A stretch of DNA of 64,000 bases from Acanthosepion esculentum (taxonomy: Eukaryota; Mollusca; Cephalopoda; Sepiida; Sepiidae), in NCBI GenBank assembly GCA_964036315.1, contig CAXIWW010000817.1, positions 9,149,501 to 9,213,500 of the forward strand. Reading direction: 5' to 3'. Positions 40,343-51,270 of this stretch are shown here, piece by piece (within the stretch, counting starts at the first letter, position 1; each line of letters begins with the position of its first letter). The notes beneath the pieces were generated by a model, which searched no databases, was not told the DNA's origin, and saw only the letters and a program-made list of their open reading frames with translations. A program made the translations under genes and the position numbers.

Positions 40343-42998
40343 CTAGTCCTAGGTATGACTATAATCTACATCTGACAGCAAGGCTTCTGATCACAAAGGG
40401 TCCCAGCTATGAGCAAATAGTGACCCCCCACTAAAAAAAAAACACGATGAAAGTATAAAAATACATGTTTATATAAAAACTTGCGAACAACACCAGTTAA
40501 TAGCAAAAGTGCAAACAGCACCACAGCTGATAGCAAAAGTGCAAACAGCACCACATTGCCAACTAGTCCTAGGTATGACTATAAACTATATCTGACAGCA
40601 AGGATTCTGATCACAAAGGGTCCAAGCTATGAGCAAATAGTGACCCCCCCACTAAAAAAAAACATTATGAAAGTATAAACATACATGTTTATATAAAAAC
40701 TTGCGAACAACACCAGTTGATAGTAAAAGTGCCAAGAGAACCACACCTGATAGCAAAAGTGCCAACAGCTGATGGTAAAAAATTGCCAACAGCTGATAGC
40801 AAACGTTCCAACAGCTGATAGCAAAAGTGGCAACAGCACCTCATTGCCAACAAGTCCTAGGTATGATTATAAACTACACTGACAGCAAGGCTTCTGATCA
40901 CAAAGGGTCCCAGCTATGAGCAAATAGTGACCCCCCACTAAAAAAAAAAACACTATGAATGTATAAAAATACATGTTTATATAAAAACTTGCGAAAAACA
41001 CCAGTTGATAGCAAAAGTGCCAACAGCACCAAAGCTGATAGCAAAAGTGCCAACAGCACCACAGTGCCAACTAGTCCTAGGTATGACTATAAACTACATC
41101 TGACAGCAAGGCTTCTGATCACAAAGGGTCCCAGCTATGAGCAAATAGTGACCCCCCACTATAAAAAAACACTATGAAAGTATAAAAATACATACTTATA
41201 TAAAAACTTGCGAACAACACCAGTTGATAGCAAAAGTGCCAAAAGCACCACAGCTGATAGCAAAAGTGCCAACAGCTTATAGCAAATATGCCAACAGCTG
41301 ATAGCAAAAGTGCAAACAGCATCACAGCTGATAGCAAAAGTGCAAACAGCACCACATTGCCAACTAGTCCTAGGGATGACTATAAACTACATCTGACAGC
41401 AAGGTTTCTGATCACAAAGGGTCCAAGCTCTGAGCAAATAGTGACCCCCCACTAAAAAAAAAAACACTATGAAAGTATAAAAATACATGTTTATATAAAA
41501 ACTTGCGAACAACACCAGTTGATAGCAAAAGTGCCAAGAGCACAACAGCTGATAGCAAAAGTGCCAACAGCTGATAGCAAAATTGCCAAAAGCTGATAGC
41601 AAAAGTGCCAACAGCTTATAGCAAAATTGCCAACAGCACCACATTGCCAACTAGTCCTAGGTATGATTATAAACTACACTGAGAGCAAGGCTTCTGATCA
41701 CAAAGGGTCCCAGCTATGAGCAAATAGTGACCCCCCACTAAAAAAAAACACTATGAATGTATAAAAATACATGTTTATATAAAAACTTGCGAACAACACC
41801 AGTTGATAGCAAAAGTGCCAACAGCACCACAGCTGAGAGCAAAAGTGTCAACAGCTGATAGCAAAAGTGCCAAAAGCTGATAGCAAAAGTGCCAACAGCT
41901 TATAGCAAAATTGCCAACAGCTGATAGCAAAAGTGCCAACAGCTGATAGCAAATGTGCCAACAGCACCACAGTGCCAAATAGTCCTAGGTATGACTATAA
42001 ACTACATCTGACAGCAAGGCTTCTGATCACAAAGGGTCCCAGCTATGAGCAAAGAGTGACCCCCCACTAAAAAAAAAAAATCTATGATAGTATAAAAATA
42101 CATGTTTATATAAAAACTTGCGAACAACACCAGTTGATAGCAAAAGTGCCAAGAGCACCACAGCTGATAGCAAAAGTGCCAACAGCTGATAGCAAAAGTG
42201 CCAACAGCCTATAGCAAAAGTGCCAACAGCACCACATTGCCAACTAGTCCTAGGTATGATTATAAACTACACTGACAGCAGGGCTTCTGATCACAAAGGG
42301 TCCCAGCTATGAGCAATTAGTGACCCCCCACTAAAAAAAAAACACTATGAATATATAAAAATACATGTTTATATAAAAACTTGCGAACAACACCAGTTGA
42401 TAGCAAAAGTGCCAACAGCACCACAGCTGATAGCAAAAGTGCCAACAGCTGATAGCAAATGTGCCAACAGCTGATAGCAAAAGTGCCAACAGCACCACAG
42501 TGCCAACTAGTCCAAGGTATTATCATAAACTACACTGACAGCAAAGCTTCTGATCACAAAGCGTCCTAGCTATGAGCAAATAGTGACCCCCCACTAAAAA
42601 AAAACACTATGAATGTAGAAAAATACATTTTTATATGAAAACTGTCGAACACCAGTTGATAGCAAAAGTGCCAACAGCTGATAGCAAAAGTGCCAACAGA
42701 GCCACAGTGCCAACTAGTCCTAGGTATGACTATAATCTACATCTGACAGCAAGGCTTCTGATCACAAAGAGTCCCAGCTATGAGCAAATAGTGACCCCCA
42801 CTAAAAAAAAAACACTATGAAAGTATAAAAATACATGTTTATATAAAAACTTGCGAACAACACCAGTTGATAGCAAAAGTGCCAACAGCACCACAGCTGA
42901 TAGCAAAAGTGCCAACAGCTGATAGCAAAAGTGCTAACAGCTGATAGCAAAAGTGCCAACAGCTGATAGCAAAAGTGCCAACAGCACCACATTGCCAA

Positions 42999-45210
42999 CT
43001 AGTCCCACGTATGACTATAAACTTCATCTGACAGCAAGGCTTCTGATCACAAAGGGTCCCAGCTATGAGCAAATAGTTACCCCCACTAAAAAAAAAAAAC
43101 ACTAAGAAAATATAAAAATACATGTTTATATAAAAACTTACGTACAACAACAGTTGATAGGAAAAGTGCCAACAGCACAACAGCTGATAGCAAAAGTGCG
43201 AACAGCTGATAGCAAAAGTGCCAACAGCTGATAGCAAAAGTGCCAACAGCTGATAGCAAAAGTGCCAACAGCACCACATTGCCAACTAGTCCAAGGTATG
43301 ATTATAAAGTACATCTGACAGCAAGGCTTCTGATCACAAAGGGTCCAAGCTATGAGCAAAGAGTGACCCCCCACTAAAAAAAAACACTATGAAAGTATAA
43401 ATATAGATGTTTATATAAAAACTTGCGAACAACACCAGTTGATAGCAAAATTGCCAACAGCAACACAGCTGATAGCAAAAGTGCCAACAGCTGATAGCAA
43501 AAGTGTCAACAGCTGACAGCAAAAGTGCCAACCGCTGATAGCAAAAGTGCCAACAGCTGATAGCAAAAGTGCCAACAGCTGATAGCAAAAGTGCCAAAAG
43601 CTGATAGCAAAAGTGCCAACAGAACCACATTGCAAACTAGTCCAAGGTATGATTATAAACTACACTGACAGCAAGGCTTCTGATCACAAAGGGTCCCAGG
43701 TATGAGCAAATAGTGAGCCCCCACTAAAAAAAAAACACTATGAATGCATAAAAATACATGTTTATATAAAAACTTGCGAACAACACCAGTTTATAGCAAA
43801 AGTGCCAACAGCACCACATTGCCAACTAGTCCCACGTATGACTATAAACTTCATCTGACAGCAAGGCTTCTGATCACAAAGGGTCCCAGCTATGAGCAAA
43901 TAGTTACCCCCACTAAAAAAAAAAACACTATGAAAATATAAAAATACATGTTTATATAAAAATTGCGAACAACACCAGTTGATAGCAAAAGTGCCAACAG
44001 CTGATAGCAAAAGTGCCAACAGCACCACATTGCCAACTAGTCCTAGGTATGAATATAAACTACATCTGACAGCAAGGCTTCTGATCACAAAGGGCCCCAG
44101 CTATGAGCAAATAATGACCCCCCAATATAAAAAAAACATTATGAAAATATAAAAATACATGCTTATATAAAAACTTGCGAACAAGACCAGTTGATAGCAA
44201 AAGTGCCAACAGCACCACAGCTGATAGCAAAAGTGCTAACAGCTGATAGCAAAAGTGCCAACAGCACCACAGCTGATAGCAAAAGTGCCAACAGCTGATA
44301 GCAAAAGTGCCAACAGCACCACATTGCCAACTAGTCCTAGGTATGACTATAAACTACATCTGACAGCAAGGCTTCTGATCACAAACGGTCCCAGATATGA
44401 GCAAATAGTGACCCCCCACTAAAAAAAAAACACTATGAAAGTATAAAAATACATGTTTATATAAAAACTTGCAAACAACACCAGTTGATAGCAAAAGTGC
44501 CAACAGCACCACAGCTGATAGCAAAAGTGCCAACAGCTGATAGCAAAAGTGATAACAGCTGATAGCAAAAGTGCCAACAGCTGATAGCAAAAGTGCCAAC
44601 AGCACCACATTGCCAACTAGTCCCACGTATGACTATAAACTTCATCTGACAGCAAGGCTTCTGATCACAAAGGGTCCCAGCTATGAGCAAATAGTTACCC
44701 CCACTAAAAAAAAAAAACACTATGAAATTATAAAAATACATGCTTATATAAAAACTTGCGAACAACACCAGTTGATAGCAAAATTGCCAACAGCAACACA
44801 GCTGATAGCAAAAGTGCCAACAGCTGATAGCAAAAGTTTCAACAGCTGATAGCAAAAGTGCCAACCTCTGATAGCAAAAGTGCCAACAGCTGATAGCAAA
44901 AGTGCCAAAAGCTGATAGCAAAAGTGCCAACAGAACCACATTGCGAACTAGTCCAAGGTATGATTATAAACTACACTGACAGCAAGGCTTCTGATCACAA
45001 AGGGTCCCAGGTATGACCAAATAGTTAGCCCCCACTAAAAAAAAAACACTATGAATGTATAAAAATACATGTTTATATAAAAACTTTCGAACAACACCAG
45101 TTGATAGCAAAAGTGCCAACAGCACCACAGCTGATAGCAAAAGTGCCAACAGCTGATAGCAAATGTGCCAACAGCTGATAGCAAAAGTGCCAACAGCACC
45201 ACATTGCCAA
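42999..45210 (+). repeat. About 0.8-kb higher-order repeat marked by a CCCACGT framework
   Basis: A framework with CTAGTCCCACGTATGAC, AAACTTCATCTGAC and TAGTTACCCCCACTAAAA occurs at 42999, 43826 and 44617, spaced 827 and 791 bp. Between them sit frameworks with TAGTCCAAGGTATGATTAT (43286, 43637, 44948), some with the two-base deletion AAACTACACTGACAGC. The arrangement is a degenerate two- to three-unit higher-order repeat. Confidence 0.75.
43622..43810 (+). repeat. Shortest satellite unit, 189 bp, single 22-mer
   Basis: This unit has a framework and just one 22-mer (GTTTATAGC form), directly followed by the next GCACCACA. It has no internal spacer. The unit at 44037 (211 bp) is close to the same plan in its neighbour, with two 22-mers and no internal spacer. 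Either could resemble the founding form or be a deletion product. Confidence 0.82.
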
Positions 45211-47360
45211 CTAGTCCTAGGTTTGAATATAAACTACATCTGACAGCAAGGCTTCTGATCACAAAGGGTCCCAGCTATGAGCAAATAGTGACCCCCCACT
45301 ATAAAAAAAACACTATGAAAATATAAAAATACATGCTTATATAAAAACTTTTGAACAACACCAGTTGATAGCAAAAGTGCCAACAGCACCACAGCTGGTA
45401 GCAAAAGTGCCAACAGCTGATAGCAAAAGTGCCAACAGCTCATAGCAAAAGAGCCAACAGCACCACATTGCCAACTAGTCCTAGGTATGACTATAATCTA
45501 CATCTGACAACAAGGCTTCTGATCACAAAGGGTCCCAGCTATGAGCAAATAGTGACCCCCACTAAAAAAAAACACTATGAAAGTATAAAAATACATGTTT
45601 ATATAAAAACTTGCGAACAACACAAGTAGATAGCAAAAGTGCCAACAGCACTACAGCTGATAGCAAAAGTGCAAACAGCTGATAGCAAAAGTGCCAACAG
45701 CTGATAGCAAAAGTGCCAACAGCACCACAGTGCCAAATAGTCCTATGTATGACTATAAACTACATCTGACAGCAAAGCTTCTGATCACAAATGGTCCCAG
45801 CCATGAGCAAATAGTGACCCCCCCACTAAAAAAAGAAACACTATGAAAGTATAAAAATACATGTTTATATAAAAACTTGCGAACAACACCAGTTGATAGC
45901 AAAAGTGCCAACAGCACCACAGCTGATAGCAAAAGTGCCAACAGCTGATAGCAAAAGTGCCAACAGTTGATAGCAAAAGTGCCAAAAGCACCACAATGCC
46001 AACTAGTCCTAGGTATGTCTATAAACTACATCTGACAGCAAGGCTTCTGATCTCAAAGGTTCCCAGCTATGAGCAAATAGTGACCCCCCACTAAAAAAAA
46101 ACAGTATGAAAGTATAAAAATACATGTTTATATAAAAACTTGCGAACAACACCAGTTGATAGCAAAAGTGCCGACCGCACCACAGCTGATAGCAAATGTG
46201 CCAACAGCTGATAGCAAAAGTGCCAACAGCTGATAGCAAAAGTGCCAACAGCACCACAGTGCCAACTAGTCCTAGGTATGACTGTAAACTACATCTGACA
46301 GCAAGGATTCTGATCACAAAGGGTCCCAGATATGAGCAAATAGTGACCCCCCACTATAAAAAATCACTATGAAAGTATAAATATACATGTTTCTATAAAA
46401 ACTTGCGAACAACACCAGTTGATAGCAAAAGTGCCAACAGCACCACAGCTCATAGCAAAAGTGCCAACAGCTGATAGCAAAAGTGCCAACAGCTGATAGC
46501 AAAAGTGCCAAAAGCTGATACCAAAAGTGCCAACAGCTGATAGCAAAAGTGCCAAAAGCTGATACCAAAAGTGCCAAAAGCTGATAGCAAATGTGCCAAC
46601 AGCTGATAGCAAAAGTGCCAACAGCACTACAATGCCAACTAGTCCTAGGTATGATTATAAACTACATCTGACAGCAAGGCTTCTGATCACAAAGGGTCCC
46701 AGCTATGAGCAAATAGTGACACCCCACTAAAAAAAAAACACTATGAAAGTAAAATAATACATGTTTATATAAAAACTTGCGAACAACACCAGTTGATAGC
46801 AAAAGTGCAAACAGCACCACAGCTGATAGCAAAAGTGCCAACAGCTGATAGCAAAAGTGCCAACAGCTGATATCAAAATTGCCAAAAGCTGATAGCAAAA
46901 GTGCCAACAGCTGATAGCAAAGGTGCCAACAGCACCACAGTGCCAACTAGTCCTAGGTATGACTATAAACTACATCTGACAGCAAGGATTCTGATCACAA
47001 AGGGTCCCATCTATGAGCAAATAGTGACCCCCCACTATAAAAAATCACTATGAATGTATAAATATACATGTTTCTATAAAAACTTGCGAACAACACCAGT
47101 TGATAGCAAAAGTGCAAAAAGCACCACAGCTGATAGCAAAATGCCAACAGCTTATAGCAAAAGTGCCAACAGCTGATACCAAAAGTGCCAAAAGCTGATA
47201 GCAAAAGTGCCAACAGCTGATAGCAAAAGTGCCAACAGCTGATACCAAAAGTGACAAAAGCTGATAGCAAAACAGCCAAAAGCTGATAGCAAAAGTGCCA
47301 ACAGCTGATAGCAAAAGTGCCAACAGCACTACAATGCCAACTAGTCCTAGGTATGACTAT

Positions 47361-47645
47361 AAACTACATCTGACAGCAAGGCTTCTGATCACAAAGGGTC
47401 CCAGCTATGAGCAAATAGTGACCCCCCCACTAAAAAAACACTATGAATGTATAAAAATACATGTTTATATAAAAACTTGCGAACAACACCAGTTGATAGC
47501 AAAAGTGCCAACAGCACCACAGCTGATAGCAAAGGTGCCAACGGCTGATAGCAAAAGAGCCAAACGGCTGATAGCAAAAGTGCCAACAGCTGATACCAAA
47601 AGTGCCAACAGCACCACAGTGCCAACTAGTCTTAGGTATAAATAT
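47361..47645 (+). repeat. 285-bp unit, first of an identical tandem run
   Basis: This unit and the next (47646-47930) look identical over their whole length. They carry the variants CCCCCCCACTAAAAAAAC, GCAAAGGTGCCAACGG, the GAGCCAAACGGCTG copy, CTAGTCTTAGG and TATAAATATAAAC. Confidence 0.93.
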
Positions 47646-47930
47646 AAACTACATCTGACAGCAAGGCTTCTGATCACAAAGGGTCCCAGCTATGAGCAAA
47701 TAGTGACCCCCCCACTAAAAAAACACTATGAATGTATAAAAATACATGTTTATATAAAAACTTGCGAACAACACCAGTTGATAGCAAAAGTGCCAACAGC
47801 ACCACAGCTGATAGCAAAGGTGCCAACGGCTGATAGCAAAAGAGCCAAACGGCTGATAGCAAAAGTGCCAACAGCTGATACCAAAAGTGCCAACAGCACC
47901 ACAGTGCCAACTAGTCTTAGGTATAAATAT
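47646..47930 (+). repeat. 285-bp unit, second of an identical tandem run
   Basis: It is offset 285 bp from the previous unit with no difference seen. Because 285 is divisible by 3, any reading frame stays in phase from unit to unit, which produces a long spurious open frame on the plus strand (47295-48140). Confidence 0.93.
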
Positions 47931-48080
47931 AAACTACATCTGACAGCAAGGCTTCTGATCACAAAGGGTCCCAGCTATGAGCAAATAGTGACCCCCCCAC
48001 TAAAAAAACACTATGAATGTATAAAAATACATGTTTATATAAAAACTTGCGAACAACACCAGTTGATAGCAAAAGTGCCA
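47931..48080 (+). repeat. 285-bp unit, third copy, partial
   Basis: The framework half matches the two preceding units. The 22-mer block then diverges at about 48082 (CGGCACCACAGCTGATAGG). The orientation switch follows about 100 bp later. Confidence 0.88.
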
Positions 48081-48180
48081 ACGGCACCACAGCTGATAGG
48101 AAAAGTGCCAACAGCTGATAGGAAAAGTGCCAACAGCTGATACCAAAAGTGCCAACAGCTGATAGCAAAAGTGCCAACAG

Positions 48181-48182
48181 CT
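48181..48182. other. Orientation switch 3 (forward to reverse)
   Basis: Forward GTGCCAACAGCT joins reverse CTATTTTCTCATAGCTGGG, sharing CT. The reverse side begins part-way through a framework, and from its first base matches 50235 onward, so the switch coincides with the edge of a duplicated segment. Confidence 0.9.
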
Positions 48183-49290
48183 ATTTTCTCATAGCTGGGA
48201 CCCTTTGTGATCAGAAGCCTTGCTGTCAGATGTAGTTTATAGTCATAACTAGGATTAGTTGGCAATGTGGTGCTGTTGGAACTTTTGCTATAAGCGGTTG
48301 GCATTTTTGCTATCAGCTGTTTGCACATTTGCTATCAGCTTTTGGCACTTTTGGTAACAGCTGTTGGCACTTTTGCTATCAGCTGTTGGCACTTTTGCTA
48401 TCAGCTTTTCGCACATTTGTTATCAGCTGTTGGCACTTTTGCTATCAGCTGTTGGAACTTTTGCTATCAGCTGTTGGCAATTTTGCTATCAGCTGTTGGC
48501 ACTTTTGCTATCAGCTGTTGGCACATTTGCTATCAGCTGATGGCACTTTTGCTATCAGCTTTTGGCACTTTTGGTATAAGCTGTTGGCACTTTTTCTATC
48601 AGCTGTTGGCACTTTTGCTATCAGCTGTTGGCACTTTTGCTATCAGATGTTGGCACTTTTGCTATCATTTGTTGGCTTTTTTGCTATCAGCTGTTGGCAC
48701 TTTTGCTATTAGCTTTTGGCACTTTTGCTATCAGCTGTTGGCACTTTTGCTATCAGCTGTTGGCACTTTTGCTATCAGCTGTTGTGCTGTTGGCACTTTT
48801 GCTATCAACTGATGTTGTTCGCAAGTTTTTATATAAACATGTATTTTTATACATTCATAGTGTTTTTTTTAGTGGGGGGGTCACTATTAGCTCATAGCTG
48901 GGACCCTTTTATGATCAGAAGCCTTGCTGTCAGATGTAGTTTATAGTCATACCTAGGACTAGTTGGCAATGTGGTGCTGTTGGCACTTTTGCTATCAGCT
49001 GTTTGCACATTTGCTATCAGCTGTTGGTATTTTGCTATCAGCTATTCGAACTTTTGCTATCAGCTTTTGGAACTTTTCATATCAGCTGTTGGCACTTTTG
49101 CTATCAGCTGTTGGCACTTTTGCTATCAGCAGTTGGCACTTTTGCTATCAGCTGTTGGCACTTTAGCTATCAGCTTTTGGCACTTTTGGTATCAGCTGTT
49201 GGCACTTTTGCTATCAGATGCTGGCACTTTTGCTATCAGCTTTTGGCACTTTTTCTATCAGCTGTTGGCACTTTCTCTATCAGCTGTTGG
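48182..49290 (-). repeat. Duplicon of about 1.1 kb, copy 1, starting at an orientation switch
   Basis: From the first bases after the switch this segment matches 50235 onward at offset 2,054, including CTATTTTCTCATAGC, AACTAGGATTAGTTGGC, TAGCGGTTGGC and AGCTATTCGAAC. Homology fades near 49290, where 49321 reads CAACTGGTGTTGTTC but its partner has CATCTTTTGTTTTC. Copy 1 has additional whole 22-mers. Confidence 0.88.
48274..48809 (-). repeat. 22-mer expansion, about 24 copies, next to an orientation switch
   Basis: This block lies just after the switch at 48181. It matches a shorter block at about 50328-50800. The shorter one lacks whole 22-mers (one near 48490-48511 and a run of about three near 48545-48610), while the shared copies keep matching variants such as TAGCGGTTGGC, GGTAACAGC and ATCATTTGTTGGC. 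Confidence 0.87.
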
Positions 49291-50234
49291 CACATTTGCT
49301 ATCAGCTGTTGGCACTTTTGCTATCAACTGGTGTTGTTCGCAAGTTTTTATATAAACATGTATTTTTATGCTTTCATAGTGTTTTTTTAATGGGGGGTCA
49401 CTATTTGCTCTTAGCTGGGACCCTTTGTGATCAGACAACTTGCTGTCAGATGTAGTTTATGGTCATACCTAGGACTAGTTGGCAATGTGGTTCTGTTGGC
49501 ACTTTTGCTATCAGCTGTGGTGCTGTTGGCACTTTTGCTATCAACTGGTGTTGTTCGCAAGTTTTTATATAAACATGTATTTTTATACATTCATAGTGTT
49601 TTTTTTTTAGTGGTGGTCACTATTTGCTGATAGCTGGGACACTTTGTGAGCAGAAATCTTGCTGTCAGATGTAGTTTATAGTCATACCTAGGACTAGTTG
49701 GCACTGTGGTGCTGTTGGCACTTTTGCTATCAGCTGTTGGCACTTTTGCTATCAGCTGTTGGCACATTTGCTATCAGCTGTTGGCACTTTTGGTATCAGC
49801 TGTTGGCACTTTTACTATCAGCTGTTGGTACTTTTTGTATCAGCTGTCGTGCTGTTGGCACTTTTGCTATCAACTGGTGTTGTTCGCAAATTTTTATATA
49901 AACATGTATTTTTATACTTTCATAGTTTTTTTTTTTAGTGGGGGGTCACTATTTGCTCATAGTTGCCACCCTTTGTGTTCAGAAGCCTTGCTGTCAGATG
50001 TAGTTTATAGTCATACCTAGGACTAGTTGGCACTGTGGTGCTGTTGGCACTTTTGCTATCGACTGTTGGCACTTTTGCTATCAGCTGTTGGCACTTTTGC
50101 TATCAGCTGTTGGTACTTTTGCTATCAGCTGTGGTGCTGTTGGCACTTTTGCTATCGACTGGTTTTGTTCGCAAGTTTTTATATAAACATGTATTTTTAT
50201 ACATTCATACTGTTTTTTTTATAGTGGGGGGTCA

Positions 50235-51270
50235 CTATTTTCTCATAGCTGGGACCCTTTGTGATCAGAAGACTTGCTGTCAGATGTAATTTATATTTAT
50301 AACTAGGATTAGTTGGCAATGTGGTGCTGTTGGAACTTTTGCTATCAGCGGTTGGCATTTTTGCTATCAGCTGTTTGCACTTTTGCTATCAGCTTTTGGC
50401 ACTTTTGGTAACAGCTGTTGGCACTTTTGCTATCAGCTGTTGGCACTTTTGCTATCAGCTTTTCGCACATTTGTTATCAGCTGTTGGCACTTTTGCTATC
50501 AGCTGTTGGAACTTTTGCTATCAGCTGTTGGCAATTTTGCTATCAGCTGTTGGCACATTTGCTATCAGCTGATGGCACTTTTGCTATCAGCTGTTGGCAC
50601 TTTTGCTATCAGCTGTTGGCACTTTTGCTATCAGATGTTGGCACTTTTGCTATCATTTGTTGGCTTTTTTGCTATCAGCTGTTGGCACTTTTGCTATCAG
50701 CTTTTGGCACTTTTGCTATCAGCTGTTGGCACTTTTGCTATCAGCTGTTGGCACTTTTGCTATCAGCTGTGGTGCTGTTGGCACTTTTGCTATCAACTGG
50801 TGTTGTTCGCAAGTTTTTATTTTAAACATGTATTTTTATACATTCATAGTGTTTTTATTTAGTGGGGGTCACTATTTGCTCATAGCTGGGACACTTTGTT
50901 ATCAGAAGCCTTGCTGTCAGATGTAGTTTATAATCATACCTAGGACTAGTTGGCAATGTTGTGCTGTTGGCACTTTTGCTATCAGCTGTTTGCACCTTTG
51001 CTATCAGCTGTTGGTATTTTGCTATCAGCTATTCGAACTTTTGCTATCAGCTTTTGGAACTGTTCATATCATCTGTTGGCACTTTTGCTATCAGCTGTTG
51101 GCACTTTTGCTATCAGCAGTTGGCACTTTTGCTATCAGCTGTTGGCACTTTTGCTATCAGCTTTTGGCACTTTTGGTATCAGCTGTTGGCACTTTTGCTA
51201 TCAGATGCTGGCACTTTTGCTATCAGCTTTTGGCACTTTTTCTATCAGCTGTTGGCACTTTTTCTATCAG
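50235..51270 (-). repeat. Duplicon of about 1.1 kb, copy 2
   Basis: This is the partner of 48182-49290. Unlike copy 1 it is flanked on the left by a complete framework in the same orientation, so it is the more intact version and probably closer to the donor. Net loss of about three 22-mers relative to copy 1 changes the offset from 2,054 to about 1,988-1,990. Confidence 0.86.

Larger units (their letters stand above)
12682..48181 (+). repeat. Orientation block 3, forward, 98 frameworks
   Basis: Anchors lie near 12929, 13521, 14071, 14663, 15322, 15936, 16263, 16614, 16867, 17130, 18052, 18379, 18730, 18983, 19246, 19905, 20496, 20826, 21080, 21343, 21695, 22330, 22921, 23580, 23887, 24187, 24451, 24943, 25196, 25665, 25949, 26213, 26541, 26803, 27242, 27549, 27834, 28513, 28951, 29281, 29687, 29950, 30367, 30630, 30960, 31230, 31888, 32143, 32582, 32886, 33171, 33850, 34287, 34617, 35023, 35286, 35703, 35966, 36296, 36566, 37224, 37479, 37918, 38356, 38686, 38971, 39256, 39554, 39773, 40059, 40343, 40563, 40851, 41071, 41364, 41651, 41979, 42244, 42507, 42714, 42999, 43286, 43637, 43826, 44037, 44331, 44617, 44948, 45211, 45475, 45737, 46003, 46266, 46639, 46947, 47341, 47626 and 47911. 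Units are long up to about 23 kb, mixed to 38 kb, then short. Confidence 0.93.

Noticed and set aside
47295..48140. A 281-codon plus-strand frame with a 95-residue repeat, as a candidate repeat protein
   Set aside because: It arises because three units are 285 bp, a multiple of 3, and it runs straight through framework and 22-mers alike. Neighbouring units of other lengths break the same frame. No sign of selection can be seen by eye.
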